From Dryas octopetala (taxonomy: Eukaryota; Streptophyta; Magnoliopsida; Rosales; Rosaceae), in the NCBI GenBank assembly GCA_963921425.1, contig OY992836.1, positions 9,703,304 to 9,767,303 of the forward strand: DNA of 64,000 nucleotides, read 5' to 3'. Below the pieces are notes generated by a model. That model did no database searches. It was given only the letters and a program-made list of their open reading frames with translations, and was not told where the DNA came from. Positions 35,805 to 52,636 of the stretch are shown one piece after another (the stretch's first letter is position 1; the number at the start of each line of letters is the position of its first letter). Made by a program: the position numbers and the translations under genes.

Positions 35805-36297
35805 TCAATGTTGAGAATGATTCCAAAGGTCTATTGAATGATTCCAAAGGTCCATATTAACAGAGAAGTCAGTCCTACTCATCAGGCTTCCTTCAGAACA
35901 AGTGACACTTGTTCTGAAGTTTGTGATGAGGTGATTTTCCTCTAATCCAAGAGTACTAGAGCTTGTTGTTGCTTCAAAACTATCTTTGTCATCTAACAAG
36001 GTTTTCCACCAATCAATTTCATTTTCTATATGTGGTGATGATGGCAATGGCCAGCTAAAATTCTCTTCTGGTTGAATATGATCTGAAGTTGTAGCTTTAT
36101 TGCTCAAACAATGTAAACTTTTGGTGAAGGTTCGTGGTCGAGGTCTTACTATGATGGACTTTGTTGTTTCTTGTGATTTACCTTTCATCTTTTCGATGCC
36201 AGCTGAAGCCGTCTTTTTCCTTATCCGAGAACTCCAGTAGTTTTTCAGATCGTTTGATGTTCTTCCAGGAAGTCTTCCGGCAATCAATGACCACCTA
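35805..36297 (-). pseudogene. MYB10-like anthocyanin R2R3-MYB, third exon only
   Basis: The exon begins after a TTTAG acceptor and reads [20 protein letters not shown], the end of the R3 repeat. It continues with VRPRPRTF, matching the subgroup 6 motif of anthocyanin MYBs (PAP1, MYB10), then [15 protein letters not shown] and DLWNHS, as at the C-terminus of apple MYB10. The frame is open to TGA. A 21-bp tandem duplication near the end repeats DLWNHS. Exons 1 and 2 (R2 and most of R3) are not found in the 2 kb before the next gene, which runs the other way, so this is probably a truncated copy. An intact gene with a huge second intron is conceivable but would have to span two other genes. Intact MYB10 proteins switch on anthocyanin synthesis with bHLH and WD40 partners. 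Confidence 0.8.
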
Positions 36298-38310
36298 AAC
36301 ATATTTATCACTATTAGAAATTTGTTGACACTTCAATTTTTTTTTTTGGTCAAAACACTTAAAATTGTTAGTGGAATATTTTATTTAACTGCATTAATGT
36401 GTACTTTTTCTTTATTGTCGTTTTCTATTTAATTTCCTGAGACGGTCATGGAGGGGACGAGATGGAAGAGTCATTGAAAATGAAGTGAATTGGTGAAGGG
36501 GAAAAGGAGCCATGGCAGACATGATAAGTGGTGGGTGGGAAGGAATATTGAAACTTACGTGAAATTAAGCTTAAATAGGTTATGAGATTATTGGATTAGG
36601 AGAGAAGCTATATGTGTGTTTTTCTTACATAAATATGTCAAAAAAGATATTAATTCAAGCTTATGTAGTCAAATCCACCATAATTTCAACAACTATGGAA
36701 TAGTAACTATTGGCGCAGTTGTACTAATAGTTATTTAAATGTTTCAATTGTAACATAAAAATCGCCAAATGTATTAAGTTTTTTTCTTAAATGGGATTGA
36801 TTAAAAGACCATGGTACGACAAAAGAAAATGGTTAAACTTGTAAGTTATTTGTTTTTTCCTTAATTAGTTACCATCCGAAAAACTTGTTCTTTAAAGTAG
36901 CATGTTGAAAAGCACATGCACTGCATTTTTCAAAAGAAAAGGAGGATCCGGACAAAATCGATGAAATGGAAGAAATTCTAGTGAATGGAAAGAAAAAACA
37001 AATAAAGAACGAAAAGATTTTTATGTTGAAACGAAAAGTTCCTCACGTGGCATGACATGTCATGTTGTCAGACCACCACGTGGCATCCCGTCAGAATTGT
37101 GGGAGTGTCATGTAAGTATCACATCAGCATTTAATAGATCTCTTAACAGTCATAATGATAAAGGTATGATATTGCAACAAATTGAAAAAATGAGGTATGA
37201 TATTGTAAAATTTTAAACATGAGGTACTAAATTGAAATTTAAAGCAAACTTAAGATACTGAACTGAAATTAACCTTTTTTATTTTACTAAAGCTAAAACA
37301 AGATTTTTTGAACAAAGACAATTGGTTTATTGAGTAATTGGAAAATATGAATAGTAGGCCCACATAATTTAGGAGGGGCCTGACTGTTTCAGTCATCATA
37401 TATGAAAGAGTAATGCTTGTTGGGACCTTTTCACTGACCATATAGGCTGAACTATATGAAGTGTCAAGTGATTTGTTAATCTCAATTGCAATATTAATGG
37501 AGATGCATATACAGATACAATTGACATCTCATATGGTCCGGCCCATATGATCACTTGTGAAGGTTCCAACAGCATTGTTTATATGAAAAGCCAAAATCAA
37601 CTCTACGAATGATGTTGAGGACGAAAGTCTTTAGCTATGGCAGAACAAAGCTGGTACATGAAGTGTGAGAGCTTGCAAAACTCGTGGTAGGAAATTTACT
37701 TTCATACCTGTAGGGTTAGAATTCAACTATCACCTTCCTCTCTCCCAGATTTTAGAAAAAAAAAAAAAAATGCTGGTTTCATGAAGCTAATCAAATACAA
37801 ACATGTATTCTGTAGATAAGGTGGTGGAACCACCTCTCCTTTACTCCTTTCCAAAGTTTTATTTCCACCTTTTTAAGTATGCCTTTTTAACCTTCTCTCC
37901 TTTCTTCATCCAGCCAATTTCAAAGGGGTAATGTAATCTCCAAGCAAAGTGACCTTTTGTACAACTACTACGTGTGAGCTTTTTTGGTACCCTTTTCATT
38001 TTTTGTCACTCTCTAACATGTTCTTTTCTTCCTCTATTATCTTAATGGGGTTTGTTTTGTCTTGACTCTGGACAAGGTTTAACAGTATACTAGTTAATTT
38101 AATGAGAAAGGCAATCCCTATGATCTTTGTGCTTGTTTACAAAGTTTAATTTGGTATAAAAATTGAGTGATGTGGAAGGAACTACTAAGATTCTCCCAGG
38201 TGGGGTTTTGGGGGTTTGGATAATCTCTCATTCTTTATTGGGGTTTCTCTTCTGTTGCTGATGGATTCTATATTTTTGCTTTGTGGGTGCTTTTGAAGCC
38301 AGCATTCTTC
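36298..38310. promoter_or_regulatory. Intergenic, upstream region of the GH5 gene
   Basis: I searched this stretch on the minus strand for MYB exons 1 and 2 and found none. The last few hundred bases, with several T-rich blocks, should hold the promoter and leader of the GH5 gene. No confident core element. Confidence 0.45.
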
Positions 38311-42653
<4,343 letters not shown>

Positions 42654-42947
42654 CAAACCACATCTGAGATGTATCATCATTCAGCAATGGAGAGGAATAT
42701 CTAAATGCAGATTTTCTTGCTTCTTTTCTGCTCAACCATCAGAGTCATATTGTTTTGCAAATTTGCAGAGTCCAATAAAATTGTTGAAGTAGAGTATCTA
42801 CAGAAAATGTCATTGATCCTGTAAGAACTATGAGGTTACATGTATTACACCCTTTCTCAATGATAAATGGCAAAATTTTCTTCCTAATTTCTCTGTGCTC
42901 ACACTATATTGCGCTAACATGAATGTCATCTGAACTCATTTTCTTCG
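42654..42947. other. Short convergent intergenic gap (two 3' UTRs)
   Basis: Only 294 bases separate the stop codons of the GH5 and ATPase genes, which face each other. Their 3' UTRs probably meet or overlap here. Confidence 0.6.
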
Positions 42948-45900
42948 TTAAAGCCATCTTTTATAAACCAAAATGTAGAGTCTCTTTACCACCTGGCCGA
43001 CAAAAAGATATCCTATAAAAAGCACCACTAAAAACCCAAAGTACGATAGTGGAAGGTGGACAAATCCCATGACTTCCCCAATTGGTGTGAACGGAATTGC
43101 GATTCCAATGGCAGAAATCAAAACTGTAGAACAGAGCACAGGCCATGAGGCAAACTCCTGAATGAAGGGGATTTTCTCTGTCCGGATCAAGTGGATAATG
43201 ATAGTCTGCATGAGAAGTCCTTCAATGAACCAGGCAGACTGGAAGAACATAATATCTTTCACAGTATCAGCCTTATAATAGAACCAAAGGAACAGAAGTG
43301 TGGTTACATCAAAGAGAGTGCACACAGGCCCATTCCACAAAATGAACATGGGTAAGCCTTTCCTCGACCATTTTTGTGGGACTTTTACATAATCTTCTTC
43401 CATTTGGTCCCATGGGATTGCAATCTGGCCCACACTATACAAGAAGTTCTGAGTAAGAAGCTGCCTTGGAGTCAATGGCTCATACTTGAGGACCAAAGTT
43501 GCTATGAGAATTGAGAGAACGCTTCCTAGATTGGCAATAACTGACATTTTTATGTACTTCATTGTGTTCCCAAAAGTGAGTCGACCATGCTCAACTCCAG
43601 AAATGAGGACATTGAGGTCTTTCTCCAGTAAGATAATGTCAGCGAAGTCTTTTGCAACTGATGCTCCTGAATCAACTGATATACCAACATTAGCTGCATC
43701 CAGTGCAAGCGAGTCATTTACTCCATCTCCCAAAAAGCCAACAGTGTGGTTACCAACTGTCTGCAAGGACTGCACAACTCGGAGTTTCTGTGTTGGGGTG
43801 AGTCGAGCTAGTACTGTTGCTCTTTTAACGGTCTCGTGAAAGGAATCCTGGTCGAGTAGCTCAAGCTCTGGCCCTGTTACTACATCTGTGGTTCTGATAC
43901 CAACTTCCTTACACACTCTTATAGATAGGGAGAGTGAGTCACCTGTTAATACTTTTGCTTTCACTCCCTTCTCAGCCAACCGCCACAGAGCTTGCTTTGC
44001 TGAGTCCTTGGGTGGGTCAAAGAATGTTATGAGGCCAAGGAAAACCATGTCTGATTCAGAAGTGTCATCATTGTCCTTGCATTCATAACTTGTTTGCTGC
44101 ATCTTGACAAAAATTGTTAATGTTAGCAAACATTATAAGGTAGCAGAACTCTTTCTTTTTGGTATGCCATTCTCACATTCCTATTCTAGTTCATGAATCT
44201 CAAGGTCAAGGACTTTCATATGGGCATTATTAATCCACACAAATTGTATATTAGACTGGCATGGGTAAGAAATAGTTTCAAATTCAGTAATAGAAATTCT
44301 TACCAAAAATTAGGAAACATGCAAACTTCTGTAAGAAATAAATAGATACACTTGAATTCATTAAATACAAGAGAGCAAGAAAAGAATGCAGACACACCGT
44401 TTCCAGCCTCTTTATCGCTACTCCTATAACTCTTAGTCCCTCATTGCTTATTTCTTCAGTCATATTTATAATCCTTTGATAGTGTTCTGGAGAGAAAGTT
44501 ATAGTTGTGCCCCTGTCAACCTCCTCGATAAAAGAACAAACTTTCATTACTTCTTCCAGAGCTCCTTTTGTCACCATGACTCTATCAGAAATGTGATGGT
44601 TTCTTTCTTCTGCTTCTCTTTCCATGATAATAGATACTCTTCTTCTTATGAAATCAAAAGGAATCTCATCTATTTTTCTCCACTTTGATGGCTGGAACCT
44701 GTAGCCATTTGTATATACATGTGCCAAAATTGCATCGTCCAGGGGATACTTCTGATCGGTCTTGAAATAGGAGTTAAGAAAAGCAAACTGCAAAACCTTT
44801 TCTTTAGGTATCCCCCAGCTGTCAAGATGATTAACCATTATAGCACGGTTCATGGTGAGTGTACCAGTCTTGTCAATGCATAAGATGTCCCTGTAACAAA
44901 TGGAAGTCGAAGTTACAAACTTAGATGACAAAGAAATTTGAGAAAAAGATGAAATCATCTAGACTTAAATAAAGTTTAATGCAAGAGTACATCTTCTTCC
45001 TAGTTTAGAGTCTGACATCACATGTTTTTCACTTCAAGCTTATGAAAGTAACTTAAAGCATTGCTAATAAAACCTAGTTCTGAGCAGTATGTCCTCATTG
45101 AATTCTCTGAAGTTTTCTATGATTGTAGGCAATGTTAATATGCGAGAGTAATGCAGGACAGAACAAGGCAACACTTAACTACTTTATAGTTTTTGCTTAA
45201 AATTGAGATCAAGCATTTTTCAATATGTAAAATTTGTCAAGTTCTCAATTATATCTTACCATGCAACATAAAAAATTATAGGATTGAGAGCCACATTTCA
45301 TGGGTGATTCAGTTTAGTATTGTATAATCAGTGTCAGTTTGGCACCACCCCCATCATCCAGAAAAAAATCAAATTAGAATCAACACATGACTAATCTAAT
45401 CAAATGAAGCAGTTTTGTATACTTTATCTGCTGGAGAAATTGTGTTTTGACAAAGTGCATACAAGAGAGTTCATGCACGTAAAGGCCTTGCCTTATATGT
45501 AAACTTACACTTTCAAGACGACTATACCCGTTCCAAAATCCAAAATCCATCCAATTATCATCTTTTCAGCCAGCCACTAGTTTTTGTGACATATATGTCC
45601 ATATAATTAAACAATCAGTATATTATAAAATATACTCACATAGATCCCATGTCTCGTATTGCAGTTAAGCTTTTGACTATGCATCTGTCTTTGGCCATAG
45701 AAAGTGCTCCTTTTGCAAGACTTGTGTTAACAATGAGGGGAAGCATTTGAGGAGTGAGTGCACTTGCTACCGAGACTCCAAAAAGGATGCTCTCAGTCAG
45801 ATTATGAGATGTACTGTAGTCAGCTATAACTATGATAGTGACTACTACTAGCATAACGGCAACCAGCACGTAAGATATGCGGCGGACACCATTCTCAAAG

Positions 45901-47837
45901 TCATTTGGTGGTTTCTTCTTCCCAATGTTTGAAAACATGGTGCTCATGTATGTCTTAGATCCAGTGGAAACCACTAGACCAGCTCCGCCACCAGACACTA
46001 CATTTGTCCCCTGAATTATTTACAAAACATCAGGAAATGCCATAATTGTTCAGTAACATGCAATACTTTACAAAATTATATTAAGTGGAATATGTTGGCG
46101 TTTATTCCTACTAAATAATGAAATTTATCAAAAAGATCCCATTAATATAGTGCTATTGGCGGTTACAATTTTTAAATCCCAAAGTTTTCAACTTGCAAGG
46201 TTCAAGCTCTGATGTTATGTGTATGGAATTGATACTTTCCAGCATAATTAGAACAATGACAGGTACTATTATACCTACCATGAAGCAAATATTTCTTAAA
46301 TCTAGCAATGGTGTGCTTTGATCTTCTTTGATATCAGCTGTTTTTTCAGTTGTCCAGGACTCTCCTGTTAATGAGGACTGACTGTTCAAGAAGCATGGAG
46401 TGGTCATGTAATCTAATATTTGATGTACAGAAAGGAAGAAGACATAAAAGAACTCTGAAATTCTCATTATAAGACGGCAAGCTTTACAGGTACTATACCT
46501 TACAACAAGGTGTTTTGAAGATAGTAGCCTCACATCTCCAGGAAAAAGGTCTCCAGGTTCGAAAATGACAATGTCACCAGGAACAACATCCCTTTGATCA
46601 ATTTGTACTACTAATTCTGTCTGAACAACTCTACCTGCACATCTTTGAACTTTGACTGGGCACCTTAAAAATTCTGAAAGTTTCATGGCCGCTTTTGAAC
46701 TGCCATATTCCTGTAAGGAACATGGAAGACTAGTCTGAGTCATATGCTTAATATAAAAAGATATGGCGCCCATTTGATTGAACAAATTAAGCAAGGTATA
46801 CCTGATAGAATCGGAGGGAGACACTTATGAAAACCAAAACAAGCATGATACATCCATTTGGGCTGTCGCTGGTTAGGTACGAGATTACAGACAAGACGAT
46901 CAATATAATATTAAAAGGATGAAAGAAAGCATTGCAAAAAATATGCCACCAGCTCGGAAAAGAATAATCAACAGGAACATTTGGGCCATTTTCCCTCAAT
47001 CTCCTTTCAGCTTCAGTAAAGCTCAAGCCTGCAGAGAAGCAAAAGTCCATAGCTTTTATAAGATTGCGAGGAGCTACAATGTATTGTCCCCAGAACCATA
47101 CCGAGAGTCTTCCCAATTCCCATTTCATCGAATTTCTTTTTAACTTTGCCTAGCCTTTTGCGAGGAAATGAAATAAGTTAATAGTCAAATTCAAGAGGAA
47201 TTTCCTTTATCTTGGCATTTCATCAAACATTTAAAATGCTACTAACTCCCCCATATTATTTCGGATCTCCAAATCTCAGTCATTTCCATGATTCGAAACA
47301 ACCTTATAATACCTTGAGTCATTTTGTTTTTCAAAAGATACTTGCATCTATTAGGAAAGCAAATCTCATTGCTCCCATTTCCGATAACTTTGATTATAGA
47401 AAGAACAGAGAAATTAAGGTGAGTGATTAAGAAATAAGAACACTAACCCCTCTCTGTGGATCGAACATATTCGAAAACCAAATCCTTGTCGGATTGCGCC
47501 AAGGCGTATAACCAAGAGTAGAGCTTCTCCTCTGCCTCTGTCCTTGACCCCCCATCAATTTTTCCTGCACATTCCAACGAAACAACACAACCCCACATCA
47601 GAAACAGCTCCAAGAAGCAAACCATGAATTCACATACACATAAAACAAGAACAAAAAACAAAACAGATATAACACACCTCCAGACATAAGCCTGCGCAAG
47701 AATCGAAAGACCGAATTGGGGGCGCCATCTTTCTGGGTTTCGGGTTTGTCTACGAGGTTTTGGCGAATGGGGTTGTAGTAAGGAAGCCTGGTGTGGTTAT
47801 TTGCAGTGAAAATGTTGGGGATTTTGAACCTGCCCAT
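42948..47837 (-). CDS. PH1: P3B-type (MgtA-like) ATPase, petunia PH1 homologue
   Basis: Eight exons join in phase to about 945 residues: 47837-47678, 47564-47448, 47028-46802, 46710-46499, 46381-46279, 46010-45640, 44890-44398, 44102-42948 (the last could begin at 44096). Landmarks are: SLTGES of the actuator (about 242-247), ALTPQMLPLIVNTSLAKGA of M4, CIDKTGTLT with phosphorylated D403, a nucleotide domain with MVTKGA, and GDGVNDSLAL in the last exon. A six-helix C-terminal membrane part follows. The GVNDSLAL and ALTPQMLP forms are those of bacterial MgtA/MgtB magnesium ATPases. In plants this P3B class is represented by petunia PH1, a tonoplast pump that, together with the P3A pump PH5, acidifies petal vacuoles. 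Arabidopsis lacks it. Transport activity here is inferred from the family. Confidence 0.93.
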
Positions 47838-49174
47838 TTTCGCAAATGTAGCAGTAGCAGTTGGGAATGATAGAGAGACATAATATGTATCACTGGCGAT
47901 AAGTGAGAAGAAGAGAAAGTTGGCATTTTTATTGGAGGGTTTGTTTGCTTGAAATTAAAGATTGGAGCTTTGAAGAGAAGGTAGAGAGAAAGAGGATAAA
48001 CAATTAATTTGTTTTTTCTTAATTATTTCTCGTTTGGAATTTGGGGTGAGTTTGAGCTTCTTTGCTGCATTGCTTCTGTGGACTGTGGGTTTTGGTTGCT
48101 GTTTCTCTCTCTAGGACTTTCTCTCTCTAACTTCAACTACCAGACTTCAGTCTTCAGGTGACGGTTAGGTTGGTAAATAAGTTGCTGAGTTGCTGATCCT
48201 CTGTAAGTCATCGCCAGTTGTCAGGACTTGTTTGGCTGTAGAATTCCACTATCCAGGTTGTAACACTCATGAGTCATGACCCATAAGGCCCATAAGTCCA
48301 TAACCCACTAAATCCAGAGATATTTCAACGTAAGACGTTTTTAAAATACAGAAAATACTTCATTATTTCGGATAATTTGATAATTTAATTCGTGCTATAA
48401 AATTGAGGAAAACAGAATGAAAAGAACACAAAAGAGATTAGTAAGTAGGTTACATCAAATACAAACTCTTTACAATATAAGACAACTATGAAAGACCATC
48501 CACTACCATGCCCATAATAAAATGATTTTATTAAAATCATATGATGGTGAATCATGAGGAGCAAATCAAGGATCATGTCCATTAATTGGAACCCAAACGT
48601 TGAGAGTTAATAAAAAGACCAATTGATATTCACATAAGTGTACGTTCTCAACATTCTTAAAAAATCACTTGGAACATAAACTAAGATGATACCCTCAATG
48701 TGAACAAATTTCTTTTTGTAATTTTTTTTTTTTTTTTGCTCTAATAGAAAAATGAAAGAAAAGAACAAAGATAAAGAATGAGGACGAAAACTATGCAGGC
48801 CGGCCTTCTATAATTTCTTCATACGGAGGGAGCTTCCGTTAAGAGGTCGTTCTTCAAATAATTTTATATAAGAGATCTTTCGTAGAGTTTATTTCATATT
48901 GTATTTCAACGATTCAAGTTATTTATTTTTTAGGTTTCTATCAAAATATCATATTTACAAAAAATTAGAAAAATAAAAAATCATTAAGATATCTAATTTT
49001 GATCAAATAAATTGATGAACATAATATTTTCAACAAACATTTAAAATGATGAACGTTTAACCAAATAGTTAAATAGTTTTCAATTTTTTCAATTTTTTTT
49101 ATTGAAACACAATGTGAAATGAGCCCCATCAAATTAGATCCTCAACATAAACTTCATCTATATATATATATATA
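47838..49174. other. Intergenic, upstream of the PH1-like gene
   Basis: Contains the PH1-like promoter and leader (CT-rich tract about 48105-48126). The rest is AT-rich. I see no gene and no clear MYB-bHLH binding array, though short degenerate sites cannot be judged by eye. Confidence 0.45.
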
Positions 49175-49580
49175 TATAAGAATGCTTTAAAACTAGCCAG
49201 TTAGCAAATTAATACAAAGCTAACCATCATGTTAGGCCCACTACATAATGTAATCTCAAAATCTGAATCATTCATTTTTTAGGCCTTACTTTAAAGATCA
49301 TCTCTGTAAAAAATCTTCAAAATCGAAAATTATTTAGTCATTTGATTATAATAACAATTATTTATATGCTTTTATCGAAAACAGTGATCGTCTGTTAATT
49401 TGATCACAACTATATGACTAAATAATTTATAATTTAGTTGATGTTTTGCAATGATGATCTTTAAATTATGGCCTAAAAAATAGACGGTTCGGATTATGAG
49501 ATTAGTTATGTGGTAAGCCCAAAAACATGATTAGCTTCGTATTAACTTGCTAACTAGTTAGTTTTAAAACACTCTTTATA
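49175..49580. mobile_element. MITE with long inverted repeats, about 400 bp
   Basis: The left end (AAGAATGCTTTAAAACTAGC) and right end (reversed: AAAGAGTGTTTTAAAACTAA) pair, as do inner parts such as TTAGCAAATTAATAC with GTATTAACTTGCTAA. It is flanked by TA repeats on both sides, so the target duplication is hidden. No coding content. Confidence 0.65.
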
Positions 49581-49644
49581 TATATATATATATAAGCTTT
49601 CTATATTCATATATAAAATCTTTCTCAAGGCTTGAGGAAGAATG

Positions 49645-49911
49645 TGTTAAGTATACAGCTGTCAGAATTCTAGTGGCTCTAGTTGTTAAAAGGATTACTC
49701 AGTTAGAAAGGAATGAGTTAGTTGGAATTGTTGTTAGTCTTGTTAGTCTGTTTCGTTGGTTTTAGCTGGCTCTTGATATAAGCTTTGTGTATTTCTCATT
49801 CTCTGTACCTTCATCTCATTAATCAATCTAAGAGCTTCATTTCTTTCTTCTTCTTCATCCATTTTCCTTTGCTTCTTGAATATTCTTTTACTTCTGTTCA
49901 TCTCGTGATCA
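49645..49911 (+). repeat. 5' LTR of the Copia-type element, 267 bp
   Basis: Begins TGTTAAGTATACAG and ends CTCGTGATCA. It differs from the 3' LTR at about 3 positions of 267 (about 1.1%). Confidence 0.92.
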
Positions 49912-49923
49912 TGGTATCAGAGC
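49912..49923 (+). other. Primer-binding site, initiator tRNA-Met
   Basis: TGGTATCAGAGC directly follows the 5' LTR, the standard primer site of Copia-type elements. Confidence 0.9.
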
Positions 49924-51929
49924 CCCTAGCTCACTCTTTTGGTCCATGGGTCTTGAACTTCCCTTTGCTTTTTGCTTTTTGCTTTTTGCTTTTGCTGCTA
50001 GCTTCGACTTCATTTTTGTCTTTGTCTTCCTTTTTGTTCATTTTTCCTCTTCGTCCGTGGGTCCATGGGTCTGATCGTCTGATCTTCTCCGATTGTCTTC
50101 TCCGATCGTCCGATCGTCTCTGGTTTCTGCAGCGTAGTAAAGGTGTTGTGCTTCGTCTACTGATTTTGCAATTTGTTCAGTGCTTGGTTCTTTTCGCAAT
50201 GTGGGCTTTGGATTTTTCGAGTTCTTTAAATTGTGATTGCGAACTTCGTCGGCTGTGTTATCGTTCGTCGTTGGGTATTGTGTCTCTCTTCTTGTCTTTG
50301 TTAATTGATCAGATAAGTGTGATTTCTTGGAGTATGTTCTTGTTTTGCTCAAGTAATTGTCCTGATTGGGGATCATATTGTTCTTTGTTGCTGTGATAGA
50401 TCTTGGTTGTGTCAATTTCTGATAAATTCTTGACCGTATTAATGTTTCTTGAAGTATTGTGCATTTTCTTGAAGTGTTGAGTTTTCAGGAGTGTTGGAGT
50501 GTTGAAATATTGTTGTAAGTGTTGTGAGATTGTTGTTGGAATAGATCTGTAGCCATGTCGATTGCAAGTAGAGTTCATGGTTTGTTTCCTTTTCTGACCT
50601 TGAGGTTGAATGATTCTAATTACCTCAAATGGAGTTTTCAAGTAAAAACAGTATTAAGAGGTCATGGAATGTTTGGATATTTAGATGGGTCAATTGTTTG
50701 TCCACTAGAATTTGTCCTGGATGAGAATGGTATTAGTACACTGGAGGTTAATAGAGCTTTTACTGAATGGGATCAGACAGACAAGGCTTTGACTAGTTTG
50801 TTGATGGCATCTGTTACTGAAGAATCTATGGAATACATCTTAGACTGTTCTTCTGCTCATGAAGCTTGGATAAATGTTAGGGAGAGGTATAACACTGATT
50901 CTCGAGCAACCATTATGCAACTCAAGACTGACTTTCAAACCTTGTAGAAAGGTGCTGATAGTGTTGAGAGGTTTTTACTGAAAATTAAACATGTCAGGGC
51001 TCAATTAGCTGCTGTGGGGGTGCAGGTTACAGATGATGATGCTTATGTAGTTGCCTTAAATGGTCTCCCTGATGAATTTGATCCTGTGAAAGCTGTACTG
51101 CGTGGTCATCAGGGCTCTATGTCTATGAAGGAGTTTCGATCTCAACTTCTTGCTGCTGAACAAGACATTAATAAAAAGCTTTCTCTTACCTTGGTTTCTA
51201 ATCACACAATATCTGCTATGGTTGCCAAACTTCCAGTGCCTAAATTAGGTTACACTGACGGTTCTAATGGTCACACTGATCATACTACTCTTGGTTTTGG
51301 TGGTTCTCATACTGGTACTGGTAATTCTGGGACTTCTACAAGGAATGGTTCTCATAGAGATGGTGGTTATGGCAGTCATTTGAGTAATGGGTATTCTGGA
51401 GGTTATAATAACAGTGGTGGAAGTTATAATACTGGTGGTGGAGGTTATACTAGCGGTGGCAAATTCAATTCTAATGGTGGTAGAGGTTGGAATTCTGGAG
51501 GAAATGGTGGTAGGCATATCAATTGGGGTAACACTAATGTCAATAATTGGAACAATGGGAGTAGACAGGTTCCTGAGTGTCAGATTTGTTCTTAGAGAGG
51601 ACACACTGCTGTGAACTGCTTTGATAGGGATAGGACATCTCAGAATACTGCTTCCTCGGTTGTGGAATGCCAAATTTGTGGCAAAAGTGGTCATGTGGCT
51701 TTAGATTGCTTTAATCGATACAACTATGCATATCAAGGCTCAGCACCACCTCAGACTTTGAATGCTCTTACTGCTCAGGCCAATGTTGGTTTTGCAACTG
51801 AAGATGTTTGGATTGCAGATACAAGAGCTACTCATCATATGACAGCTGATCTTACCAATCTCACAATGGCTGAACCTTTTGAACTTGGAAATGGTGAAGG
51901 CTTGGGAGTCAAGCATATTGGATTCTGAG

Positions 51930-52290
51930 TTGTAGTTGATTGGGTTCTAAGTTGTAGTTGAAGTTGAAGTTGTAGTTGTCATGTGGTGGTTTCTTGAAGT
52001 TGTCTTGCAAAGGAGTTGTAAAAAAAGTAAAAACAAAATAAAAAAGTTGAAGTTGTGTTGCAAAGGAGTTGTAAAAAAATAAAAACAAAAATAAAAAGTT
52101 GAAGTTGAAGTTGAAGTTGAAGTTGTCTTGCAAAGGAGTTGTAAAAAATAAAAAACAAAATAAAAAGTTGAAGTTGATTGAAGTTGCAAAGGAATTGTAG
52201 TTGTAGTGGATTGTGTGGTAGTGATTCTTGTAGTGTAAAAAATTGTTGGTCAAGAGTGTAGTAATGTTGATTGAAGGTTGAAGAAGTGGA
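51930..52290 (+). repeat. Tandem repeat inside the Copia-type element
   Basis: Three to four copies of a unit built from GTTGAAGTTG runs and TTGCAAAGGAGTTGTAAAAA plus an A-rich stretch. It sits where pol would normally be and probably replaced it through slippage or template switching. Confidence 0.75.
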
Positions 52291-52364
52291 GCACACAATT
52301 TTTGCTGGTAATCCTGTGTCTTGGCAACCTCAGACTTGGTCCCCTTGTTGAGGTTGAGGGGGGA

Positions 52365-52631
52365 TGTTAAGTATACAGCTGTCAGAATTCTAGTGGCTCT
52401 AGTTGTTAAAAGGATTACTCAGTTAGAAAGGAATGAGTTAGTTGGAATTGTTGTTAGTCTTGTTAGTCTGTTTCGTTGGTTTTAGCTAGCTCTTGATATA
52501 AGCTTTGTGTATTTCTCATTCTCTGTAACTTCATCTCATTAATCAATCTAAGAGCTTCATTTCTTTCTTCTTCTTCATTCATTTTCCTTTGCTTCTTGAA
52601 TATTCTTTTACTTCTGTTCATCTCGTGATCA
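52365..52631 (+). repeat. 3' LTR of the Copia-type element, 267 bp
   Basis: Same ends and length as the 5' LTR. The purine tract GAGGGGGGA lies immediately before it and the second GAATG immediately after. Confidence 0.92.
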
Positions 52632-52636
52632 GAATG

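Larger units (their letters stand above)
49645..52631 (+). mobile_element. Short non-autonomous Copia-type LTR element, 2,987 bp, bounded
   Basis: It has two 267-bp LTRs, a GAATG target duplication on both sides (49640-49644, 52632-52636), a primer site TGGTATCAGAGC matching initiator tRNA-Met directly after the 5' LTR, and a purine tract GAGGGGGGA directly before the 3' LTR. Inside is a gag-type region with the Copia gag fold (50555-51590), a zinc knuckle (VECQICGKSGHVALDCF) and the beginning of a protease-like stretch (DVWIADTRATHHMT). Integrase, reverse transcriptase and RNase H are absent. The gag region has about two breaks. Ends are intact and LTRs nearly identical, so the insertion is recent and must have been moved by another element. 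Confidence 0.92.
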
